Source: Nymphaea colorata (taxonomy: Eukaryota; Streptophyta; Magnoliopsida; Nymphaeales; Nymphaeaceae). From it: a DNA stretch of 64,000 nt. Every line of letters starts with the position of its first letter. Within the stretch, counting starts at the first letter, position 1. The notes below the pieces were generated by a model, which worked only from the letters and a program-made list of their open reading frames with translations, did not search any database and had not been told where the DNA came from. Location of the stretch: contig NC_045142.1 in the NCBI RefSeq assembly GCF_008831285.2, positions 191,001 through 255,000 on the forward strand, given 5' to 3'. The position numbers were made by a program, and so were the translations under genes. Of the stretch, positions 48,333-62,240 are shown piece by piece.

Positions 48333-51300
48333 GGGAGGGGTGAGAGAGAGAGAGAGAGACGTAAAGAGATTAATTGCAGGAGAGTCGGGGGAACGAGGCG
48401 CAGACGATAGATGCTGTGGTCATGAAAGGGCACCGGGCATGGAGGATTTGAAGGGAGATTTTAGAGTAAAATCAATCAACTTGCTGTTTTTGGAGCGTCA
48501 CGGATTCCTAGGCACACTAATGTCAAGATGCCACTGGTAAGGGTGAAAACTGTTAGCAATCTCCTGGCTGACTAAAATATCAGAGGAGGAATGATTGCTG
48601 TGAGCCAATAACCCAGAGGAATCAATGACAGATAAAGCATGTCAAGAAGCACCAGGAATCGTATTAAAGAAAAAAATCTCAGAAACACGTGTCGCTGCAA
48701 GGGCCGCCGACAAATTTCAAAACGTAGTAATTAGCAAATCAAGCCCAAAAAGGATGGACACAGAAGCACCTGAGTAAGCAAAGCAGTGGCCAAGATGAAT
48801 CCATAAATTTTATTAGACATGCAAAAGATCAGCCAACCTTGTGAAGCTGAGAAGAAACCTAAACCAAGAAGTCGTCTAAATTAGCCATGTCGCAGCTGTA
48901 GCTTCAGGATAGACGAAAGAGAAAACTAGTCAAGCACAACAATTCTGTGCCAGAAGATATTCGAATTCAGAGTCGTCATATATTGTGATCAGTTGTCGAA
49001 TGTGGCAGAGTCGGCCCATTCGACTCATGGATAGCGGCAGCAAACGACATCAATTTTCTGCCATGTAAATTCCTCCTGAACACGCTACCACCATTGTTTG
49101 TAAATCATCGCTATAGAACATCAAGATCACCATAAAACAAGGTCTGGTCGACAGAGCACCAGAAAGTTGTAGAGGAAACACAATGACATGCAGACCACCA
49201 GCCTGCGGAACATACAAACGGAGATAAAGGTTCTGCTAGAAACTCAGAACTACTGTAACATGCACTGCACATTAACCCTATAATCAAAATGGTCCACAGC
49301 CACAAATGCTGCAGTATATCATAAGACCAAATTGCCTGGGGTACTCCAGCATCTGTTTTGCTATGTCTGCTTAGCTTTCAATTGAAGTTTTTCCAAAAGA
49401 GAAAGAGGAACAAAGAGCTCCTGCTGCTTTCATCTATATGTGAACCACGCTAACCATTTACAAGTAAAATAGGAAAACCGAGCTCCTATAATCTCCCATA
49501 GGCAATCTAAAACACACAGAAAATGCAATGTACTAGATTATTAGTCTCTCCTACACGATCATGCATTACGGTGAAGCCATCAAAGATCAAGTGTATGTGT
49601 GTGTCACTGGGGTAAAAACATCACAGAATGTGTAAACAGATGTTTGCACTATAAACCAGTATCTGTAGAGCTCGACTTCAGATGTGCCGAAAATCGACCT
49701 TGAGTTGAGTATACAGTTATAGCAGGCAAATGGCAAATGACAGTCCAGCAAGCAAAACCTGTAAGTCAAAAGCCCTATACAATGTGCTTTAAGATAATAA
49801 ATAGTGGCAATATGATAATGATGTGCTGAACAAAAATGATTCCACAAAAACTAGAGACCGAATATCACTGTCATTCAGGTACACAGTCAGAAAGCTCACT
49901 TGTTTAGGATGGCCTTGGAAATTGAAACTGATAATGAAGACTTAATGTTAAATAACTATATATTGAAACTTAATGAGCATACCAGCTAAAACAATGTGGA
50001 AGGAGTTTCAAACTCGCCCCACTATTTAATGTGCAGATCATCCACCCTTATTCAACAGCATTAACTTTTTTACCTCTCATTTCATTTACTAAAGTATTGG
50101 CACCACTGCCACATGAAGTGAGATCTCAAAGCTTCCCTGATTTCGTAACTTAGCATACCAATCTTAGCAAGAAAATTAATTGCATAACAGCCTGAGCTGG
50201 AAGCTTCTCTGTCGGATCTGAGCTGGAAGAAAATTAATGAGATTCTATGCAATCAGACTCAGGTTCAGATTTGGATTAATTTGGCTCTACTGTATTTATA
50301 TCCTACCTAACATCCGATATTTGTATATGATTAGGATGGATGCCGTACATAAATTCATTTCGCAATCGGATATTGCATACTGAATTTAAATGTAATTAGC
50401 AATCAGAGTGATAATCACATATATTGGATCCATGTACTTACCTACCTAAAGACGTTTCGTTAGAGGCCCGCCATTTGTGTAAAATTTCAGAAAGGGGGGA
50501 ATGCCTTTCTAAGTAATTACCCTTCACAATTAATCTTTCATGCAATTATGAAATTAAGCTACCATTTGATTGTTCAATACGAAGAATCAATTCCAAAAGT
50601 CAGCTTAGTAGGGATTTTCCTTGTTTAATTCTCTGCCAGTTCTCTAAAAATGTGTTCGCAAGTACTGTAATTATGTGCTTTCCTTTCCTTTTGCTTAAAT
50701 TAGCAGATAAAAACTATGTCGCCATTCTGATCGAAAGCTTAACAGATCTGAACCGAACGGCGCTATCGGACCTTACAATCTCGTCTGACGTTGAATGCGC
50801 ACCATGCCCTTGTTAACTTACATGTATTTATATATATATATATAAGTTGTTAATGTAAAAATGAGGAGCGAGTTGGGTGCGCCGTTCGGTGCATGCAACA
50901 CATATAAGATGTTTTTGAAATGGATGAAAAAGAAACGTTATTTTGAGTCTTTTTAGTTTTTTTTTTCTATTTTTATAAAAAAGTTTTTTTATTAATTAGG
51001 AACATTTATGTCATTAACCATACTAGCGCACAAAATTTTAGTTCACCACAATAAAGGTAGGCAAGAAAACTTCTACCTTAAGCAATTGATATGGGGAAAG
51101 GTCTTTTTTCTTTTAATTTCTTCAGAAAAAGGTGTTCGAGTTTGGATTTGTCACCAAAAGAATTGTTCTATCCCTTTACAACATAGATACCAGTTAAAGG
51201 TTTTTGTTTGAACTTCAGACTGAGAATTGTTTTTAAATAAAATAACAAAAACGAAGAATCCAAAAGCATATTTCCCGAAGCGATTGGTTGTCCTTTGCTG

Positions 51301-54300
51301 TCACAACATTATGTTTGTAGTGCACATGTTCATATACATTAAAAATTTATCTAAGTTAGAATCTATCTAGCTTTAATTTGTTGTGAACTTGGGAGGGGGA
51401 AAGGATCTAATGAAACATGATCGTTTGTAATACGATGATCATATAAAAAACCAAACTAAAATATTATCGTTGAGGGAGAAATTGATGTAGCCTTTGTATA
51501 TGCACAGTGTTCAAAATTTGCCAAACAAACAAAAAAAAAAAGCAAATTAAAATTTTGAAGTACAAAAAGCGTTGAACGAAATTAATTAGGATATTGAACT
51601 GTGGAACCCTACTAGAAACTCCAACTTTTTCAGTGGGTCGATGTCCACACGCAGTGGTTTGAAAACTTGTAATTTAGAATTAGGAAAAGTGTTGAAAGAT
51701 ATCGTCCATCTAAACGCAGGCCACTTTGCTAGAGTCCATTAAACGGCAACGTATGTCAAATTTGATGGAAGTACAACGCTCCAAAAAAAAAAAAAAAAAC
51801 CTGTGGCTTGGAAGCAATCTAATAATCTTGTATCAAGCGCGTGGGAGCATGTCTGCTCAGTCGCTCAAGCAAGGGAGTCGCGGCAATCTACTTTCAGGAG
51901 GAGGAAATCTTCCTCCGACTACACAAGTGAAGACCGAAGCCTCCCTTCCTTCTCTAAGGGTTCACGGCAAGTTTTGGGTGTTTATGGGTGGTGTTTCTAC
52001 TATGCTTCAACTTACATATCATATCGTCAGTTTACATTTTTTTCCCATATCTCATATGTTAATAATAATGAGGGTGGAAACAGTATGCCCATCTTTATCA
52101 CAAAAGAGCACCTCCAATCATTCAAACACATCGTCCAACATATATGTATATAATGTGCGTGGGGAGATGATTTTTTAGAGGAAAATGACGTCTTTCCAAA
52201 TCATTTGACTTGGTGGGTGGAGGCCACCGCTTTGCTTGATTCTTCTTTTTTTTTTTATATAACAATATAGTGTCATTTGGCATCGCCAGCTTCCTGTTTT
52301 GAGAGAGAGAGAGAGGGAATGAGCGAACGAAGCTAATGACAATGATCATGCCAATATGCATGCGTCATTTTGGGTTGTCCTCATCTAATTTATGTGAAAG
52401 AGATACTTTGGTGGCACCGGCACGCTATCCTCCTCCTCTTTCTATCTATCGTGGCGTTAGCTGGTGGATGACCCTTACAATTTAAAAATAAAAACAATAA
52501 ACAATTTATTTTTTTTAAGAAAAAAAAAAGTTGGTGAATTTGGCTCTTTAATTTTTCTTAAGAAACAATCTTTGCTTTCACTTGGCTGGCAAATAGAGTT
52601 GGTTTTTGAGTTTTGACCACTAGAAAGGTATAATAATTTGGTAGAGATATACCTACTCTTAGCTTCTCATCTCTTTAAAAACACTGAATGGCCTTTCATC
52701 GTCGCGACCTATGCTATGATTCCTTCCCGATGACTATTGATGCACATTACAGTTACATGACCCATACTTTTGTAGCCATGGGGATCGAGAGTTTCCATTG
52801 TTATTGTTTTAATGAGATCCAAGGAATCAGCCAGAGCGAGACGTGAATTCGAAGCACGCGTCGGTTCCAAGACTGACTGACTGGCACGTTGCCTTGCCGC
52901 GAAGGACATGCGTCCCTGTGGGGACTTTCAAATCCCTTCGTCAACCTCCAGAGTTGGTCGAGAATAAGATTTGAACTTAGAAACTTCAAAGATCATCTGT
53001 TGGTGACTTTTCAAAGCCTGAGTGGAGACGTTCAGATTTCGACAGCGGTGGAAATCGATCCTGGATTGAATTTAACAAAATATCTGCGTCCTAATGGGCA
53101 TCAATTTGCATTCGCTGGCATCATAAGAAGATGAAGAGTTGAACAGCAGAAGTATATTTCATTTGCATAATTCGTTTATGCTTTATTAAGCCCAGCTTCA
53201 GCTTGGTGTTTATTCTACATCTGCAGAGAACGTCTTGGGTGTTTAGTTCCTTCATGATGAAGAACTTTCGTTTCACCTTTACAAATTACAGTAAGGTTCC
53301 AACTATTCAAAGAGGCCCTCAGTGACGGTTCATTTTATCATTGGATCGATGACTCCAATTGGTAATTTTTTTCTTGACAAAGCAAATTTAATTAAAAATA
53401 TATTAATGCATAGTGAACAGTTGCCGACTCATATATTGCTGAACCCACGTTTATTACTCATTAATGAACGCTTAGAAAGAAAAATCCTTAAAGAAGAGGG
53501 CAGTGCATGAATATATAGATGTTGCGTGTCCACGTGATGTAGTCATCGGTAGGCCTTCTTCTTGTTTACAGTCAAAGCGGCGATGGATCACCCAAACCTT
53601 TTGTTACTTGGTGCTGGAGTTCTTATCAAGTTATGCATTGCTTGCTTCCAAGGAAAAAGATGACGCCGCCGTTGCTCGCTTGATGTAATGTATAATGTTT
53701 TGAGGATGGTAAGAACTTTCAAGCTGAGAGCGTCTCTAATACTGAAAATTCAGGCTGCTACATTGAGATCATCTTTCTCTTTTTTCTCCTCCTACCTGGA
53801 AAATCGTTCGAGGTGGCTGACTTTAAGCTAAAGCTAGCCTCCTCCTTCGGTGGTAAAAGTATGGCGGCTACCAACCTATTTTTAAATTTTAGCAGCCATA
53901 TTTTCAAATTACTCCTGCCTACTTCACAGTTACCTTTTCAGTAAATTGTTTTCTGAAAAAAAAAACAAATTGCTCACTTTCTCTTTAAAAACGACAATAT
54001 TTATGGAGACGGTGGGGAAAAGGAGTTCACAAAAACGAAGGGGTAAATGAACACCACCGCCCTCTGGGCTGCCCTTGTCACGAGATAATACATGGACGAA
54101 GGGACAAACTTTACCTCCCCAGTTTCATCCCATGCAAATAAATTCCCGCTTTGATTCCTGTTCTTTGATTCCTGTTCTTGAAAGTTGAAAGCAAGTGGAG
54201 AAATCCTTTTTCCACAGATATCAGAAGGAGAAGAAGATTTTAGGAGAAGCCCAACTTTTCTGTAAGCCTTTGAATATAACATTTTGAAAAAAATCATATA

Positions 54301-56560
54301 GGTTTGATTTAACTGGGATAGGTGATTGGATTACATTTATTGTGGATTTAACATTAGACCCTCTAATTTTCTAGAGTACAAATTAAGAATCTTTAAAATC
54401 ACGGAGTTCATGCGAGCTTAATTGTTCCCTGCCTCAGCCAGTCTGTGGGCAAAGGGGATGATGCATGTCAAACTTGTTTCGCGTTTGAATGTTGAGAGCA
54501 AGCAGAAAGAAACAGCCTTTTGGGAAGCCAGTTCCTGCATATGGTATGCACTTTATTAGCTGGTAGGTGTTTCTTTTAGAGAAAAAAGGAAAAATCTCTC
54601 GGCTTTAAACGGCGTTAAAAGTTTGAAGCTTATTTTGATTTTTCAAGATCAGAAACTTGATTTTTTACTAAAATTCACCAAAAGTCCCTTCTTCTACAAG
54701 AGATCATCTGCATCATTGTATCTATGTTTATATTTAAGAATGTATGGAGTTGAAATCTGATGGATGTTAAATGTTGGCTGATGATTAAAATTTAAAAATA
54801 TGTTACTCAAAAACAATCGCAACAGGAATGTTGGTGACTGTTTAGGATGCAGCAACAGTTTATTGTGTTTTGTTCTTAGGAGCAACAGAATTTTTAAGGC
54901 ATCCGATAAAATTTGACATATGGGCATATATATATATATATATATATAGATAAAAAAAAAGAAAGAAAGTTGCTTTTGAATGAATTCACAGACTGACAGA
55001 CCTACTCGTGAACAGTGTAAAAGTCAGACGTCAGTTTTTGAATTGAATTCTAGGAGTTTAGTATAAGTTTATTATTGGAGTGATAAACTACTTACGTGCA
55101 ATGCAAGCCTATACTCATAGATTTATAACTAAATTTAAATGTGAGTTCAATATGTGGCTGAGACAGAGTCAGAGGCGATAAATGTTCAGCTCTTATGCTA
55201 GTCGGATATGGATTTGAGTTTGAATTTTTTTTATTTTTTTAAAAAAAAAAGTCCAAGTCCAAGTCTCTTTGGATCAAGTCCAGCAAAAGCTGAAGGCCAC
55301 TAAAATCGCCATAGAGGAAATGGACTCAAACTCACACAAGATACATGAGGGCGAGCCTCGTGCCATCAACCCCCATCTCCTGCCAGCCCACGGAACTTAT
55401 CATTTTAAAGATTATTTTTTCTTGTAATTGAAAAAAGTCCTTCAAGTTATGATAATTACGTCATCACTCATTGCCCATCCATGCATGATGAGAGGAGGCA
55501 GCAAGGACCCGTTCCTTTCATTCACATCCTCTCTTCATTTTTATGGCGTAACACACACGGCGCCTTCCTGGTAAAAGTAAATGGTGAGAAACTTTGGGTT
55601 GAAAATGGTGGCTGTCAAAGGTTGGTGACCAATTAAAGAGCAAACTTCATAACTTGGTAAGAAGATCTGCGGAACTGGATTGATAGTCAGATCTAATAAT
55701 GAAAAATGAATTTGAGTTCAGATTTAGCTATTTGAATTCCAATTCTAAAACGGATCCCAACTAATGTATACGTGAACACATGATTTTACCTTCCTCAAAT
55801 TCATGTCTGGGTACACCAAAAAAAAAAAGTATAAATCCAAATTCATGTTCAATTAATAAAGATTTTGACTGAGTATAGTAAATGGTAGATCTGGACTAAG
55901 GTTGAATTGTTTATGTGAGCTTCATCTTTGTAAGGCTTCACGGTCAGAAATCACTCGACAATCTTTTTTTTTTTTTCTCTCTCAAAAAGCTTGTCATCAT
56001 TTTATTGTGGTAAGTCAGTTTTCTTTTCTTTTTTTTCCAAGTTTGAGCAAGGATGATCAAGGGTAGGAATGTTCCCATCTCATTGTCATATAATATTAAA
56101 GACCTTTCGCTTTTATCTTTTCGATGAAAGTAAATGTTTCTCAAATTCCATTCCATTGAGCATTGATGAAAGCGACATGGATAAGGATTACTGCTTGCTG
56201 CCATGTAAATAAGAAGTATGTATGCTTCTCAAAAGTGTTCCAATCTTTTGCGGTTCATAGGTCGAAATTAATTAAACGACCTCTTCTGGGCAAAATGCAT
56301 TTATTTGAAACGGTGTCTACATTGATTTCAAACCTGAATCTAAAGTGTTAGAAGATGGGCACAATATGGAAATATAGTAAAAACCGATGCTCTCTAGAGA
56401 AATTATACTTAACAATTGGGCCAAAAGTGAAAAAAAAAAAAAGTGGAGCCACAGTTTCCTGACGGTGCGGTAAAATCGCGTGAAAGCGTGTAGCGCGAGT
56501 CCTGACGTGGCAGTCTTTTATTCGTAGCGTTGCTTTACAGGGGAGAGTGGGACCCACGCT
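48333..56560. other. Long intergenic region, no gene recognised
   Basis: Starts with the MADS upstream region, which has a CT-rich leader on the minus strand (GA run 48342-48358 on the plus strand). The remainder is AT-rich with AT microsatellites near 50826-50843 and 54927-54949 and several A/T tracts. The overlapping plus-strand frames at 51726-52178 and 51803-52153, and the others here, match nothing I know. No LTRs, tRNA or rRNA were seen. Confidence 0.5.
54927..54949. repeat. AT microsatellite
   Basis: Short AT repeat followed by an A-rich tract. Confidence 0.85.
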
Positions 56561-56861
56561 TTAGGAACACCCCATGTCCACGGCCGGCGATATTTAGAGG
56601 GGAAGCAACCACTCTGCCGCGTCGCAAACTCGATATTTTTAGAGAGAGATCGAGCGAGCGAGAGAGAGAGGAAAAGGAGAAAAAAGCGATCGGCGAAAGC
56701 TGAAAATCTCGAATTTCTAGGGTTTTTTTAGCCCTAGATTCTCTGCAGAGAGACCGGCTTCGCTCTCTCCCTCGTCTTCTTTGTTTTCTTCATCAGCTCT
56801 TTTCGAAGATCACGATTTTTCGCCCTGAAGGCTCTGTGCAAGGAGATAGAAAGAGAACGAG
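56561..56861 (+). promoter_or_regulatory. ADF core promoter and 5' UTR
   Basis: A weak TATA-like GATATTTAGA at about 56588-56597 precedes a GA-rich leader (56641-56672) and CT-rich sequence up to the ATG. The composition switch and position fit a plant 5' UTR. The exact start site is not visible. Confidence 0.45.
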
Positions 56862-58741
56862 ATGGTGAGTTGACGTACCGACCTCCTGATTCGGTTCCTC
56901 TAGGATTCTCGCTCTCTCTCTGTATGGTTTTGCTTATTATCTTTGCTTGATCGGCCTTGTGCGTGGCCGATCGGCAGGTTAATTTGTTGTCGCGATTGGT
57001 TTCTTGTTGAACATCATTTAATCGGTCGGGGTTTATATGAGATATGGCTTATGAAGTTTTGATGGGAGTGACCTAAGGGTGTCGGGAGGTTGATCTTAGG
57101 AATTGCATGGCGATCTGCTCTTTAGGGTTTCGTTTGGCTTGTGTCAATGCTTCTTTTTTTTTCCTTTTTGGGGTGTGGCTCCTGGCTTTGGCGGGCGATG
57201 GATTTGATTAACCCTGCCGATCTGATAGCGATGGGTCTTCCTTTGTTAGGATTTGGGTTACCTCAAGTTGTGTGTCTTTGTGTGTGTACTATCTGCAATG
57301 TTTGATTCCACCTGCCTTCTTGCTTGGCCATTATTTGAAGGATTTTTGGTTTATTTGGCGTCTGGCGATATGTTGCGTACTACTTCTGCAGTTTATTTTT
57401 TTTACGCTTTTAATACCGTAATTTCTGTTTTTTTTTTCTTTTATTTTGGTCAGTTCCCTTTTGCCTGATTATATGATTCACGAAGCCGTTATGATCGTTG
57501 GCAAAATGTTTAATGGTTTGATTTCCTCTCATTTGATGTTTTGCTAGCTTTATTGTTACACTGCCCTGCTTATTTCTGTTACGTGATGTTTGCTTATCTG
57601 TTTCGCCATTGAACGTTGTGTGTGTTTTGGTGCTGCTTAAGGTTGAATAGGAGATTTGTGCGCCTTTTTTTTTTCCTTTGGTAAGAACCCTCTGTACGGA
57701 GAGGAAATTGCTTCAATTTTTTGTTATAGCTATAGCATAATGATCTTAGCTCGTTAGATCTACTCATCTATCCTTGTGATGCTTTTATTTTGGTTTTTCT
57801 TTCTCTGTTTCTGTCTTTGGACTTGGCCACTAAATGCCACTTGTTATTGTGGTAATTTGTTAACTGCTTGTGTGTTAGTGAACTCCACCTGAAATTCAGG
57901 CACCTTCTGGTGATTGGATTTTGCACTTCTGCTTATCCATATGGTTATGGATAGGTATACCTTCCGGAAACAATACCTGAACCGTGAAGTATCGTGATCC
58001 CTTAGCATGTATACCTCACATGGGTTTGAACTTTGAGCATAGTCGCCCTGTTTTTACTATTTACAAACCTTCGAGTTTTTATTTGTTTTTTGAGAATGTC
58101 TGTGAAAACTTGTTCTTGATTATACTGATTCACTACACTAGTCCTTCTTCAATAGCAAACAGAAAGATTCTCAATGTTGAACAACTTTCTTTTTGGTGAT
58201 GTAGGCCAATGCTGCATCAGGCATGGCAGTCAATGATGACTGCAAACTGAAATTCTTAGAGTTGAAGGCAAAACGGACTTACCGCTTCATAGTTTTCAAG
58301 ATTGAGGAGAAGCTGAAGCAGGTCATTGTTGAGAAACTTGGGGAGCCAAACCAAAGCTATGAGGATTTCACTGCAAGCCTGCCAACAGATGAGTGCCGAT
58401 ATGCTGTTTATGATTTTGACTTTGTAACTGAAGAGAATTGCCAGAAGAGCAAGATATTCTTCATCGCATGGTAATAATATGTAACTTTCTGAACCTAAGT
58501 TAACTACTGACTTGTGGTCCATAAGCTTGGGCGACATGCTATAAAATTCAATGGTAAATTTTCGCTGTAGTTTAACCATTTCTTTTGCAGGTCCCCAGAC
58601 ACATCTAGAGTAAGGAGCAAGATGCTGTATGCTAGTTCGAAGGACAGGTTCAAGAGAGAACTTGATGGAATCCAGGTTGAACTGCAAGCAACTGACCCTA
58701 CTGAAATGGGCCTTGATGTTATTAGAGGTCGTGCCAATTAG
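56862..58741 (+). CDS. ADF: Actin-depolymerising factor (ADF/cofilin)
   Basis: Three coding exons: 56862-56864 (only the ATG, followed directly by GTGAGT), 58205-58470 and 58591-58741. They join to 139 residues, the normal plant ADF length. The ATG-only first exon and the intron after the codon for IAW (W split by the intron) are standard for plant ADF genes. ADFs sever and depolymerise actin filaments. The protein reads [18 protein letters not shown] with Ser6 available for inhibitory phosphorylation, then [41 protein letters not shown], and the long actin-binding helix [19 protein letters not shown], ending in [10 protein letters not shown]. No unusual residue was seen. The first intron is 1.34 kb and, as in related genes, may enhance expression (inference). 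Confidence 0.97.
56865..58204 (+). other. First intron of the ADF gene
   Basis: 1.34-kb T-rich intron directly after the ATG, with acceptor GATGTAG|GCC. Apparent open frames inside (57253-57468, 57984-58199) are not coding. Confidence 0.95.
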
Positions 58742-60915
58742 ACCTTGTTGCAGTTGCTGCTGACTAGGTAAAATAGGCCAAGTGGTGGTAGTTACCATCA
58801 CAGTCTGGAGGCTTTAAGTGGAGTGTTGATAGCTTTCTGGGGCATGGATTCACTAGATACATTGTCTGCTTGTTGGTTCAAAATTACAGTACAGCTCTTG
58901 TGTATGTTTCCAAGCTATATTGACAGTTTATCATACTTCTTATGGCTTAATATTTGTAGCACCTACATGAAAGCTGACATCCCATGTCTAGTGCTACTTG
59001 CACTTGATTGTGGCACTTTGATGGTCTATAACTGTTTGTGGACTTGGAGCACTTATAGTTTGTTTTGGGAGGATAAAGATGGATCATTGTTCGATTTATT
59101 CTTCTGTTGTTTCAAATTTTGGTTGGGAACTGTATTTTTGGTATTTTCTATCTCCCCTTGTCTTGAGCCTTCTTGGTGAAGCAAAAGGCTATCTGGAGGG
59201 AGAGCAAATTGGTTGGATTGGAAGCTCCCTCGTAGACAAATTTTCCTTTTTCTTTTCTCATTTGGCTGTTTATGTTCAATTAGCTATATATGTTTGACAG
59301 TTCAAATGGTTTTACGGACGTTATTTAGATTGCTCTACCTCGTAAATTCCTTTACATCTATTTTTCGAGGAGTCTACTGTTGGCATTACTTTGATTTAGG
59401 ATTCTAACAATTCCATTTGTTTTTCTCGTTTGTAGAAGTATCTCCCTTTGGGGTTTCTTTAATTGGAACCTCGGTTAGCCAGGGTTCATCCAAGTGAAAA
59501 ATGACCGACCATATTTTGAGCTCGCATCTACTATTAATGATCACTAGAACATCTTTCCTGAACTGGTATTTCACAACCTCGGGTTTTGGTTACAGGCCAA
59601 AGTTTGTAGAGCGCCAAAAGCCTACTTGACCATATTTTGAGCTCGCCCTTTGCCTTTTGTTACTTGTTAGCCTTCTGGTGCCGCCCAGTAACACTACATT
59701 TGGTCTTCGTATTTTATTTTAATGAACCACAAAGTCGGTGTACGTCATATGGAGGATGAGTATGTGGAGATCAAACATAGTTAGTACACTACTAATCTGG
59801 TGACCATTTAGGTGACGATGATGGCTTCTTTTAAGGTTTCTTTTCTTTTTCCATTTTATGTTTTTGGGTCTCACAAGCAACTGACTACGTTTTCCGTAAG
59901 TGGCGTGATGGGTCAATTTGTAAATCTTGTTTCTTTTCTCAATATGCATTTCCGGTAAATTGGCTGCCGAAGCCAATCCACCATACTTGGCGTATGGGCA
60001 TGAATGAGGCTTGAGGAGGAGGAGGATTTATGCTGTCCAGGGAGAATGGGAGGAGGTAATGAGCGTATAGCATGTCAGGTGCCCCGTGAACTGAATCCGT
60101 TGGTTCACTCTATTGTCCATGACTGGCCTGTTACTGGAGTGGGTGATTTGCATGGTTCCTTTTGAAGTGCGATACCGGTACTTATCTAGCGGAAGGATTC
60201 TGTCTTGTGGTTATAGAGACTGTCTTGCACCTCATAATTTAGATCTACTGAGATTTGGCAACCATTTTCCTTGGGAAGCTTTCATTTTATTTGGTTCGAT
60301 TTAACTGCTATAATCCTGGGATCGGGAGATCACTGATCGCCCTTTTGTTCACAACTTCCTTTTGACACAAATCCTCCAATGGCCGTGGGAAGAGAAACAT
60401 TTAACGGTCGTGCATCAATAGACCATGCTCTGAAACAGAGAGTTGGAAAATAAGATGTCGTAGGATAGGAAGTAATATTTGTGTTGCAATTGGTGTTGCT
60501 GTTCGTTGGCCTGACTCTTATTCTAAGAAGACCTAAGCACTTTCTTGACCATTACCAATTTGATGCTTTGAACTGATCCTTAGGCCTTGCACTTCGTTAA
60601 ATTGCAGCGAAAACTCGGTAGGATGATTCCCAATTGTAGTTAATCGAAATTAGGAATGGTTACCGACTAGAGGAATAAGCACATTCTCTTCCTAAAGTAT
60701 CAAATATAATGTGTATGTTCTGGCTGATTGCAGCAGTCTAAAAATGGAGTTGTTCTAAAGAACAAATGGTTTGCTACTGGTATGGTGATTCATGGACCTG
60801 CTGCCCTTCTTGAGTTGGTGTTGGGAAAAAGGTCTCTCTGCCTTCAAGGTTTCACTGAGCAATGTCATTGACTTCGTTTAACGTGTAATTTTTGTATGGC
60901 GTTACTAGTTACGAG
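58742..60915 (+). other. ADF 3' region and intergenic sequence
   Basis: ADF 3' UTR followed by sequence without a recognisable gene. The plus frame at 58823-59179 is T-rich UTR-like sequence. Confidence 0.5.
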
Positions 60916-61226
60916 TGTTGGTGTATGGAACTTGATCCATACTGAACACTCATACATTCATATGTAATTTTTTTTATATGTAAGGGCATATATGTCATTT
61001 TATACAAATGCGGGTTTGCCTTAATCCTTATGTTTAGAGGATGGCCGCCGCTGGTGTGTGACTGTCTGTGTGTTCATCTGAGAGAGAGAATACAAAGATC
61101 TCTGTGACCGTGGACGTAGGAGATTATTGCTCCGAACCACGTAAATCGTTGTCTTCTTCCTTGTTGCTTCTAACTCCCTCTTGAGAGTGCGAGAGGAGAG
61201 TTTATTGTGTGTTGTTCGTAACAACA
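60916..61226 (+). mobile_element. Probable solo LTR of a Ty1/copia retrotransposon
   Basis: About 311 bp beginning TGTTGGTGTATGG and ending GTAACAACA, with matching short inverted ends (TGTTG/CAACA). The right part has the wording typical of copia LTR R-U5 regions: 'agatctctgtgaccgtgg', then 'gtaggagatt', then 'ccgaaccacgtaaatcgt'. No internal domain follows on either side, so it is solo or a remnant. I found no target-site duplication, so the ends may be off or the site eroded. Confidence 0.6.
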
Positions 61227-62240
61227 AAACATGCGAATAACCTTTTGTTTTTTTTCTGGTCTGCTTTTAGTCTGCTTTTGGTGCTTCAGTTCCTACTATC
61301 ATCAAGCTGCCAAGTTTTCCTTCGATTTGATAATCGTAATAACTTATTTATTTATACTTGGTCGGACGATGTGCCTCTCAAGTGATAGAGTCTATCACTT
61401 CTTTGACATTTCATTCACATTCAAGATTCTGACGCTTCTACTTAATCATATAACCTCATGTAATCTGCCATTTTCACTGCAACTAGTCGGTGGAGCTGCA
61501 TTAAAAATCGGCGAGGAATGTGCCTGGTCCTTCTGTTCATGAGCCATTTTCTATCGCTCCCCCTCTCTTTTTCGTCTGGTAATTTGGTCGGGATTCGTCG
61601 ATGTCATTCTTTTAGCACATATTGGTAAACTTCTTCAGCTCTCATTTCTAGTGCGTATTGTGAGCTACAGAGTTTTTAAGCCCTTCCACCTTGCAGTAGA
61701 TGAAAACATATTGTAAAGTTCGGCTTTAGAGACGAATAAGTATGGCCGCCGATCTTGGCGCCACCTGATTCAGCGATTTAGATGCCATGAGACAGCGGAG
61801 ATTATTAAAAATTTAATTCGAAAATAAACCAAAAACATTTAAAAATAATTAAGTTTATAAAACTCTTCAATGCTCCATAAAGATGCCACTGATTTGAGTA
61901 GATTCGGCCATCGCTCTGATAACGGTGAACCGAGATCGCGTCGAAGCCATAAGAAATCTTATTCTGACCTTTTATACGAAGTCCCATAAAAGAACTCTGT
62001 TCACCAATTTTCTTGTTCTTAGGCCTCAATTTTCCAAGTTTAAGATGCGTATGAAGAGAAAACAGATTTCCATCCAAAGGACTATGATTTTGTAAGCAAA
62101 CGAGGTCATTGCTTTACATTCAAAAAGTGAACAGAAATTCCAGAAATACAAAAGAAGATTACAGGAGAAAGAAAAAGGGATCTGACTGGACGTTAGGCTT
62201 AAAATCGAGACCCCATATGATTAAGAGACCGACAAAGTCC
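61227..62240. other. Intergenic, with an unidentified minus-strand open frame at 61805-62077
   Basis: The minus-strand 90-codon frame at 61805-62077 includes GLRIKGQNKISYGFDAISVH and RYQSDGRIYSNQWHLYG, which looks more protein-like than the usual random frames. I cannot name a family. It could be an exon or a fragment of a moved gene. The part next to 62240 should be the H2B 3' UTR. Confidence 0.35.

Noticed and set aside
51726-52178. 150-codon plus-strand frame with overlapping second frame
   Set aside because: Starts in a poly-A stretch, overlaps another frame of equal quality and has no recognisable feature.
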